A stretch of 64,000 nt of DNA, taken from the NCBI GenBank assembly GCA_026399475.1, contig JAPLQY010000114.1:1-64000 (forward strand), written 5' to 3'. The position numbers and the translations under genes were made by a program. The notes under the pieces were generated by a model. The model saw only the letters and a program-made list of their open reading frames with translations. It was not told the origin of the DNA and made no database searches. This document shows positions 53,040 to 64,000 of the stretch, piece by piece. This stretch comes from Rhodocyclales bacterium. GTDB taxonomy: Bacteria; Pseudomonadota; Gammaproteobacteria; Burkholderiales; Rhodocyclaceae. Each line of letters begins with the position of its first letter. The stretch's first letter is position 1.

Positions 53040-53898
53040 TTCATCGCCTTGAGCAGGGCGGCAAAGTCCTTGCCGACTTCCGGGTGGCGCAGACCGAAAG
53101 CGACGGTCGCCGCGAGGTAGCCCAGCTTGGAGCCGCAGTCGTAGCGCGTGCCCTTGTAGCGATAGGCCAGCACCTGCTCGTCGGCCAGCAGCGCGGCAAT
53201 GCCGTCGGTGAGCTGGATCTCCCCGCCGGTGCCCTTGCCGATGTGCGCCAGGTGATGAAAGATGCGCGGCGTCAATATGTAGCGACCGACCACGGCCAGC
53301 GTCGAAGGCGCCTCTTCCGGCTTGGGCTTTTCGACGATGCGCAGGATCTGCTCCAGCGATTCGGTCATCGGCTTGCTGTCGACGATGCCGTAGCTCTTGG
53401 TATCGGCGCGCGGCACTTGCTGCACACCGATCACCGAGCTGCAGTAGGCGTCATACACATCCGCCATCTGCTTCATGACCGGCGGCTCACCGTCGAGCAG
53501 GTCGTCGGCCAGGATCACAGCGAAGGGCTCGTCGCCCACAGCCGGCTGGGCGCAGAGCACCGCATGGCCCAGGCCCAGCGCCTCGGGCTGGCGGATGTAG
53601 ATGCAGTTGATGTTCTTCGGGATCATGTTGCGCACGAATTCCAGCAGTTCGGTCTTGCCGCGGTGCTCGAGTTCGCTTTCCAGTTCGTAGGCCTTGTCGA
53701 AGTGATCCTCGATGGCACGCTTGGAACGGCCGGTGACGAAGATCATGTCGGTGATGCCCGCGGCGACGGCCTCCTCCACCGCGTACTGGATCAGCGGCTT
53801 GTCCACGATGGGCATCATTTCCTTGGGGCTGGCCTTGGTCGCCGGCAGGAAGCGGGTGCCGAGGCCGGCGACGGGAAATACGGCTTTGGTGACTTTTT

Positions 53899-53902
<4 letters not shown>
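53036..53902 (-). CDS. galU: UTP-glucose-1-phosphate uridylyltransferase
   Basis: A 288-residue nucleotidyltransferase that makes UDP-glucose for envelope polysaccharides. The nucleotide-binding motif [20 protein letters not shown] is at residues 9-28; ADDLLDGEP holds metal-binding aspartates. Length is that of the family. It overlaps both neighbours by four bases, in the order ligA, ORF6N gene, galU, hpt. Confidence 0.94.
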
Positions 53903-57688
<3,786 letters not shown>

Positions 57689-57690
57689 GT

Positions 57691-60600
57691 TCAAGCCACC
57701 TTCTGATCGTCGGCGAGGCGCAACGCCTCTTCGATGTCGACTTCCACCACGCGCGACACGCCCTGTTCCTGCATGGTCACTCCGATCAGCTGCTGGGCCA
57801 TTTCCATGGCGATCTTGTTGTGCGAAATGAAGACGAACTGGGTTTGCACCGACATGCGTTTGACCATGTCGCAAAAACGCACCGTATTCGAATCGTCCAG
57901 TGGTGCATCGACTTCGTCGAGCATGCAGAATGGCGCCGGATTCAACTGGAACAGCGCGAACACGAGGGCAATTGCGGTCAGCGCTTTTTCACCGCCGGAG
58001 AGCAAATGGATCGTGGTGTTCTTCTTGCCCGGCGGCTGCGCCATGATCTGGATGCCGGCATCGAGAATCTCGTCGCCGGTCAAGATCAGCCGCGCTTCGC
58101 CGCCGCCGAACAGTTGCGGAAACAGCGTGCCGAAATGCGTGTTGACCGAGTTGTAGGTCTCCTGCAACTGCTCGCGCGTTTCGCGGTCGATGCGGCGGAT
58201 GGCGTCTTCCAGCGTGCCGATCGCCTCGGCCAGGTCGATCGATTGCGCATCGAGATAGCCCTTGCGCTCGGAGGCCGTGGCCAGCTCTTCCAGCGCCGCG
58301 AGATTGACCGGACCGAGCGTCTCGATTTCGGCCGTGAGCCGCGCAATGTCGCCTTGCAGGACATTGTCCTTGAGCCGATCGGCGCCGCCGGCGGCCAGTT
58401 CCTCGGCGAAGGGCGCTTCATCTTCCTCGCTGACGACATGTACTTCGGCCAGCCGTTCGCGGAATTGATCTTCGTTGATCTGGGCGGCCTGTGCCTTGAG
58501 CCTGAGGTCGTTGATCTTGTCGCGCAAGGGAACGATGCCCTGCTCCAGCTTCATGCGCTGCTCGTCGAGGCTGCGCAGCTCGCCGGCGGCCGTTTCGAGC
58601 ACATTGCGCCGTTCCGCCAGCGCCGACTCCTTGCCCTGCTTCGCGTCCAGCGCGGTGTGCAACTGTTCCTGCAACACCGTATCGCTGATGCCGGCCACTT
58701 CGGTGCGCGCGGCGCGGGTCTCGCCCTCGACGCGTTGCAACTGGCTGGTCGCCGTCGCCGCGGCGCGGGCGTTGTCCTCGAGCTTCGACAGGCACTCGCG
58801 CTCGGAGAAGCCTGCCTCCTGGGCTTCGCGCCCGAGCTGGATTTCGAGCGCCCTGGCTTCGCGCAGGGCCGCATCCTTCAGACGATGGATTTCGAGCGCC
58901 TGTTCGAGGCGTTCGCGCACTTCGCCGAGGCGCTCGCGCTGCAATTCGCCTTCGGTCTCGGCGCGCTCGCGACGAGCCTGTTCGGTTTCGTCCTGGCGCT
59001 GCAGCTCGGCCAGATCGCGATCGATCTGCGCCGAGCGTTCCTCGAAGCGGGCCTGCGCCTGGGTGAGCTTCAGTGCCTCGACCTGCGCCGCATGAAATGC
59101 CTGCTGCGCCTCCTGCATCGTGCGCCGCCCGGCGCTGAGCTGGGCCTGGCTGTCCGCCAGGTGCTGCTCGGCCACGCGCTGCACTTCGCGCGCCGCGTCT
59201 TCCGCCGCGGCGCGCGCCGTCAGCAGGCCGGCGAGCTCGTCGATCTCGCGCTGGCGTTCGATGACGCCGTGGGTTTTCGCATCCGGCACATACAACGTGA
59301 GGTCGGCGGGGGTCAGCAGATGACCGGCACGGGAGACGCGCTGTCCGCTGGCCAGCGGCAATTCGGTCGCCAGATCGTCGGCAACGGAGACGCCGGCAAG
59401 CCATTCATCGAGCACGCCCGACCAGCGCGGATCGTCGCAGCGCAGGCGGTCAGCGCCGAGAAGCGCTCGCGCAGTACGGCTTCGACCGCGGTTTCCCAGC
59501 CGGCCTCGACCTGGATCGCCTGCCACAGAGGCTTGGCATCGGCCAGATGGCGCGCCTTGAGCCAGTCGCCGATCTCGCCGCTTTGCGCCACGCGCGCCTG
59601 CAAATGCGCCAGCGCATCATGGCGGGCGCGGGTTTCGGTCAGGCTGCGATGCGCAGCCTGCAGGGCTTCGCGCGCCGTGCGCAGCTGCGCCTCGGCCGCA
59701 GGTATGGCGCCTTGCAGCGCCGCCAAACGTTCCTGCGCCAGTGCCAGCGCTTCTTCGGCACGCCGCTCGTTTTCCTGCGATGCGGCGAGCAATGCCGGAT
59801 CGGGTGCGCCGAGCGCCTGCCGGTCCTGCTCCAATCGGCTGCGGCGCTGCGCCAGGTTTTCCAGTGCGCGCTGGGCGTGCCCCTTGTCGGCCTCGGCCAG
59901 GCGCAATGCCTGCTCCGCCTCGCTCAAGCTCCGGCGCGCCTCGGTGACGTCGCTGCCGGCGGCCTGCACGGCATCCTCGGCATCGGGCAGCCGCGCGGCG
60001 GCTTCCTCATGGCGGGCGGTGGCGGTGGCGGACCGGGTGCGCGAATTTTCCAGCAGCAGGTTCCAGCGCGCTTCGTCCTCCGCCAACTGGCTTTGCTGCG
60101 CCTGCCAGTGGGCTTGCTCGGCGTCCAACTGGGCCAGGCGCGCTTCCAGCCGCGAGCGCGAATCGCGCAAATGGCCGATTTCGGATTCGAGGCGACTGAC
60201 TTCGGTGTTGGCCGCGAACATCTCGGCCTGCGCCGCATGCAAGGCGTCCGAGGCCGAATAATGGCTTTCGCGCGCATGTTCGACGCGCGCCTCGATCTCA
60301 CGCAGCTGCGCAGTTTCGCCCTCGACGCGATTGACGGCTTCCTCCACCTGGCGCGCCAGGCGCTGGCTGTCGTGCTTGGCGTCGTTGCGCTTCTTCAGCC
60401 AGAGCAGGGTCTGCTTGTGCGACATCTGCTGCTGCAGGTCGCGATACTGCTGCGCCACCGCAGCCTGTCCCTGCAGGTGGTTGACCTGAACTTCCAGCTC
60501 GTTGCGGATGTCATCGACGCGGGCAATGTTCTCGCGTGCATCTTCGAGGCGGTGTTCGGTTTCCTTGCGGCGTTCCTTGTACTTCGTGACGCCGGCCGCT

Positions 60601-61097
60601 TCCTCGAGGAAGAAGCGCAACTCCTCGGGCTTGGCTTCGACGATGCGCGAGATCATGCCCTGGCCGATGATGGCGTAGGCGCGCGGCCCGAGGCCGGTGC
60701 CGAGGAACAGATCGATCACGTCGCGGCGGCGCACGTGCAGATTGTTGATGTAGTAGCTCGAATTGCCTTCGCGATCGAGCAGGCGCTTGACCGTGATTTC
60801 GGTGTATTGGCTCCACTGCCCGGCGGCGCGGCCCTCGGCGTTGTCGAAAAACAGCTCGACGCTGGCGCGGCTGACTTCCTTGCGGTTGCCCGAGCCCTTG
60901 AAGATCACGTCCTGAATCGACTCGCCACGCAGCTCGGAGGCCTTGGATTCGCCCAGCACCCAGCGCACGGCGTCGATGATGTTCGACTTGCCGCAGCCGT
61001 TGGGGCCGACCACGCCCGCCAGCTGGCCGGGAAATAGCACAGTAGTGGGCTCAACAAACGACTTGAAGCCCGAAAGTTTCAGCTTGTTTAGACGCAC
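57691..61097 (-). pseudogene. smc: Chromosome segregation protein SMC, frameshifted near the hinge
   Basis: The 5' part (61097 to about 59450) codes for the N-terminal ATPase with Walker A GPNGCGKSN (31-39) and a long coiled coil up to VLRERFSAL. The 3' part (about 59455 to 57691) continues in another frame with ADRLRCDDPRWSGVLDEW (hinge), a coiled coil and the signature LLSGGEKALTAIALVFAL with MLDEVDAPLDDSN. The total length of 3407 is not a multiple of three; one missing base near 59450-59460 explains it. Both halves are otherwise intact with no internal stops. SMC condenses chromosomes. A sequencing or assembly error is as likely as a real mutation. Confidence 0.82.
58607..58628 (-). repeat. 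22-bp dispersed repeat, copy 11
   Basis: Minus strand: AGTCGGCGCTGGCG, GA, ACGGCG. It lies in smc and encodes ESALAERR, the same frame as copy 10. Confidence 0.85.
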
Positions 61098-61187
61098 AAG
61101 GATTGAACCGGAAAGATGATGGCAAAGGTACAGTCTGAAGCCGCGCCATTATAATCTGTCCCGACACTCTTACCGCAGGCAAACAGC

Positions 61188-61619
61188 ATGCCGAAGCCAG
61201 CCATTCCGACCCGCGCCAAGGCGCTGGAGACCTTCCCCAACCCCGCGCCGCACCGGGATTACCAGATCCACATGGAAATCCCCGAATTCACCTGCCTCTG
61301 TCCCAAGACCGGGCAGCCGGATTTCGCCGTGCTGACGCTCGATTACATCGCCGACAAGGTCTGCGTCGAGCTGAAAAGTCTCAAGCTCTACATCTGGAGC
61401 TTCCGCGACGAGGGGCATTTCCACGAAGATGTCACCAACCGCATCCTCGACGACCTGGCCAGGGCCACGCGGCCGCGCTTCATGCGCCTGACCGCGCGCT
61501 TCTACGTGCGCGGCGGCATTTTCACCAACGTGGTGGCGGAACACCGCAAGAAGGGCTGGACGCCGGCGGCAAAGATCGAACTCGCGGAGTTTGTGCCGCA
61601 GTCGAACACGCGTCGCTGA
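61188..61619 (+). CDS. queF: NADPH-dependent 7-cyano-7-deazaguanine reductase
   Basis: A 143-residue QueF of the short class. It reduces preQ0 to preQ1 for the tRNA base queuosine. The catalytic Cys is C38 in [10 protein letters not shown], with D45 six residues later, and [12 protein letters not shown] holds the glutamate and histidines of the family. It is divergent from smc. Confidence 0.94.
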   Translation: MPKPAIPTRAKALETFPNPAPHRDYQIHMEIPEFTCLCPKTGQPDFAVLTLDYIADKVCVELKSLKLYIWSFRDEGHFHEDVTNRILDDLARATRPRFMRLTARFYVRGGIFTNVVAEHRKKGWTPAAKIELAEFVPQSNTRR

Positions 61620-61653
61620 GGCAGGGGCTCCCGCTGCGCCTAGTCTGCGGAAC

Positions 61654-62274
61654 TCAGCGGGCCGGCAATCCCGCCGGGCTGCCTGAAGACTCGGCGCCGG
61701 CATGGCGCCGCATCATCTCTCTGGCCATGGCCGCAAACTGTTCTTCGGTCTCGTGCCGGACAAAGGATGCGCCGAACATGCGGGCCAGTACCGAGTCCGG
61801 TACGCTCGTGGCGCGATACCTGATCTGCACACCCTGATCCTGAGGAATGATGGTCGCCTCGCTCTCCATTGCCTTCAAGGTGCCGGAAAGGTTTTTTGCC
61901 AGGATGCGTTTCATCGGTTCCAGGCGGATCTCCCGCTCCGAAACGAAGGAAAACGACAGCAGGCCGTAACGTGCAACGCCCTCCTGGCGGACGATCCAGG
62001 TGTTGCCGTTGCGCGACGTTATCCTGCTCGAGGTCAGATTGCCGAGAATCGACGTCATATGGTCGAAATCGGTCAATACATCCCACGCGCGTCCCGCCGG
62101 AACCGGAACCTCCAGCACTGCATCAATCAGGAAGGCCTCTCCGCTTTGCGCGACGTTGACCACGACCTGGGACTCTGCAGCAGCGGCCATCCCGCGGGAC
62201 AGCGCGAGCAGACAGAACAGGACCCCCCACTGCAAACGCAACGGCATTCGCCGATCCTCGACCATTTCATTCAT
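61654..62274 (-). CDS. SRPBCC-fold exported protein
   Basis: A 206-residue protein with an N-terminal signal sequence (LQWGVLFCLLALSRGMAAAAES). The rest has the START/SRPBCC layout: VLEVPVPAGRAWDVLTDFDHM, then GNTWIVRQEGVARYG and IRYRATSVPDSVLARMFG. Such folds bind lipids or other hydrophobic ligands; the ligand is unknown. It is 67 bases from the upstream kinase gene on the same strand. Confidence 0.8.
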   Translation of the reverse strand: MNEMVEDRRMPLRLQWGVLFCLLALSRGMAAAAESQVVVNVAQSGEAFLIDAVLEVPVPAGRAWDVLTDFDHMTSILGNLTSSRITSRNGNTWIVRQEGVARYGLLSFSFVSEREIRLEPMKRILAKNLSGTLKAMESEATIIPQDQGVQIRYRATSVPDSVLARMFGASFVRHETEEQFAAMAREMMRRHAGAESSGSPAGLPAR

Positions 62275-62341
62275 GACATTCAGCTTGCCCGCGACTGTTC
62301 CACACCCACGTTACCATGCTCCCTCGGCCAATTCTGCCGCT

Positions 62342-64000
62342 TCAATTTTCCGGCGTTTGCCGGATCAGATCCCGCAGCGTAGCCAGCGCACCCGGATAGT
62401 CGAAGTTCGCTACTTGTCGTTCCAGCGGCAGCGCCGCCGAGCCGAGTGCTGCCTGCAGCAACGGCCGATTGGCCTCGAACAGATCGCCCGCCGCGGTATC
62501 GTCGCAGGCCAGCAGGGGTTCCAACTGCCTGAGCACCATACGCGCCCGGCCAAGGTCGGCGGCCATCTGTTCCCCGTCCCCATCAGTCGCCCCGCCGGGC
62601 AATCGCGCTAGCGCTTCGTCCAGCGCAAGCTGCTCGGCCTGCAAGACATCCAGCAGCGCCGGCAGGGTCGCGATCGGCGCCGCGTCGCGCAAGGCCCGCT
62701 CGATGGCCGCCGCCGCTGCCTGCAGACGGGTGACGCCCAGGCTCCCGGCCGCGCCCTTGAGCGCGTGTGCCCGCTGCAGGGCGGCATCGAACTGGCCTGT
62801 CGCGAGCTCGCCGCGCAGGTGCTGTGCGTCTTCGCCATGGCTGGCGGCGAGTTGTAGCAACAGGGCCACATAGGCGTCCGTGTTGCCGCGCAGGGCGGCC
62901 AGCCCCCGCTCGGTGTCCAGCCCACCGAAATCGGCCAGCGGCTGCGGCAGGCGTTGCCCACCATCCGGTGCGGCGGCGGGCGCGGCCGGCGCCAAGCCCG
63001 TGGCGTCGACCGACGGTACATCCACTTTATCGGCCATCGTGGCCGACAGCCACAAGAGCAAGGTCCGGTAGAGCACGCCGGGCTCGACCGGCTTGGTGAT
63101 GAAGTCGTTCATGCCCGCCTCTTCACAGGCCCGGCGATCTTCACCGAAGGCGTTAGCCGTCATCGCCAAGATCGGTTTTGTCTTCCAGCCCGGCAGAGCA
63201 CGGATGGCGCGGGTGGCTTCGAGACCGTCCATGTTGGGCATCTGCATATCCATCAGGATCAGGTCGTAGCCCATGGTGAGCACCTTTTCGACCGCTTCGC
63301 GGCCATCGGCCGCCGTGTCCACCGTTAGGCCCGCACCATGCAGCAGTTCCAGCGCCACTTCGCGGTTGATGGGGTTGTCCTCGGCCAGCAGCAGCCGCGT
63401 GCCGTTGTAGTAACGCCGCAATTGCGATTCGGCGTTCTCTGCGTCCGTAGTCCGCGCGGCGGGCATGATGCCGCTGCCGCGTTGCAGGCGAGCCGTAAAC
63501 CAGAAGCAGCTGCCCACCCCCGGCGTGCTGTCAGCGCCGACTTCTCCGCCCATCAGTTGCGCCAGTCGCCGCGTGATGGCGAGGCCAAGCCCGGTGCCGC
63601 CGTACTTGCGCGTAATAGAGGCATCGGCCTGCTCGAAGGGCTGGAACAGCCGGGTCATCTGCTCGGGCGCGATGCCAACGCCGCTGTCCGCAACCTCGAA
63701 GCGCACCAGCAATTCACCATCGCTGCCTTCCAGAAGCTTCGCACTCAGAGCGATGGAACCCTTCTCGGTGAACTTGACGGCATTGCCGGCGTAGTTGAGC
63801 AGCGCCTGGCGCAGCCGTGTCGCGTCGCCCTTCAGCCACGGGGGAACGGAATCGTGGTCGACTTCGACCTGAAGTCCCTTGTCCCGCGCCGACTGGCCGA
63901 CGATCGAAACGACATTGTCGAGGACCGCGGAGAGGTGGAAGTCGCTGTTCTCCAAGTGCAGCCGGCCGGCCTCGATCTTGGACAGGTCGAGGATGTCGTT
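62342..64000 (-). CDS. Hybrid sensor histidine kinase, partial (C-terminal part)
   Basis: At least 552 residues, open to the window edge. The visible part begins [14 protein letters not shown] just after the phosphorylation site of a HisKA domain. The ATPase domain follows ([22 protein letters not shown]), then a receiver with the phosphate-accepting Asp in [13 protein letters not shown], and a C-terminal HPt domain with its histidine in [12 protein letters not shown]. The layout is that of BarA/EvgS-type phosphorelay kinases. The sensor part is outside the window. Confidence 0.88.
   Translation of the reverse strand, partial: NDILDLSKIEAGRLHLENSDFHLSAVLDNVVSIVGQSARDKGLQVEVDHDSVPPWLKGDATRLRQALLNYAGNAVKFTEKGSIALSAKLLEGSDGELLVRFEVADSGVGIAPEQMTRLFQPFEQADASITRKYGGTGLGLAITRRLAQLMGGEVGADSTPGVGSCFWFTARLQRGSGIMPAARTTDAENAESQLRRYYNGTRLLLAEDNPINREVALELLHGAGLTVDTAADGREAVEKVLTMGYDLILMDMQMPNMDGLEATRAIRALPGWKTKPILAMTANAFGEDRRACEEAGMNDFITKPVEPGVLYRTLLLWLSATMADKVDVPSVDATGLAPAAPAAAPDGGQRLPQPLADFGGLDTERGLAALRGNTDAYVALLLQLAASHGEDAQHLRGELATGQFDAALQRAHALKGAAGSLGVTRLQAAAAAIERALRDAAPIATLPALLDVLQAEQLALDEALARLPGGATDGDGEQMAADLGRARMVLRQLEPLLACDDTAAGDLFEANRPLLQAALGSAALPLERQVANFDYPGALATLRDLIRQTPEN
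63521..63542 (-). repeat. 22-bp dispersed repeat, weak match
   Basis: Minus strand: AGTCGGCGCTGAC, then AGCACGCCG. The first 13 bases fit the consensus (one G to A change) and the rest is diverged. It lies in the hybrid kinase gene and is listed as a possible relic. Confidence 0.35.

Overview
The window looks like chromosomal DNA of a GC-rich betaproteobacterium, probably of the Rhodocyclales type. The grounds are the gene complement (Mfd, ZipA, LigA, SMC, QueF, an HU protein with a Lys/Ala/Pro tail), the overlapping operons and the respiratory regulation. The exact genus is not decidable from the sequence alone.

Left part (1-22,680). A HigBA toxin-antitoxin pair sits at the far left edge. 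From about 825 to 22,651 lies an integrated genetic element of about 21.8 kb. It is bounded by a 47-bp direct repeat (825-871 and 22,605-22,651) that is the 3' part of a tRNA-Thr(UGU) gene. The intact tRNA is at the right end, so the element rebuilt the tRNA 3' half and brought its own terminator. The element carries a tyrosine integrase, HicAB, several small AlpA/excisionase-like DNA-binding proteins, an N6-adenine methyltransferase and a P4/D5-type primase-helicase. Next to the helicase gene is an iteron-rich candidate origin. It also has a podovirus-like DNA-ejection set: a gp14-like protein, an HNH nuclease, a gp15-like protein and a giant 2214-residue polyvalent protein. On the opposite strand there is an accessory block with a DUF4145 protein and a tRNA-Pro. 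I see no terminase, portal, capsid or tail gene, so the element resembles a phage satellite or a prophage reduced to integration, replication and ejection functions.

Middle part (22,771-45,361). A NarX/NarL-like two-component pair comes first, then a CBS-domain protein, a sulfhydrylase and a tight operon of membrane proteins. Next is a divergent cluster for a periplasmic molybdopterin oxidoreductase that resembles respiratory arsenate reductase: arrA-arrB and a TorD-type chaperone on one strand, and a binding protein, sensor kinase and sigma-54 activator on the other. Three copies of a GTTAC-N6-GTAAC palindrome lie between and at the start of the two operons. Downstream are an FAD oxidoreductase and an isolated hupT-hupK pair of the hydrogenase regulatory/maturation type.

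Right part (45,480-64,000). This is housekeeping: mfd, a VapBC-type pair, DAHP synthase, a DUF1015 protein, an HU-like protein, hpt, galU, ligA, zipA, smc (broken by a frameshift in this sequence), queF, an SRPBCC protein and the C-terminal part of a hybrid sensor kinase cut by the window edge.

Across the window, on both strands and both inside and outside genes, a 22-bp sequence recurs at least eleven times (AGTCGGCGCTGGCG, two variable bases, then ACGGCG). I found no standard feature that explains it. One copy is inside the integrated element.
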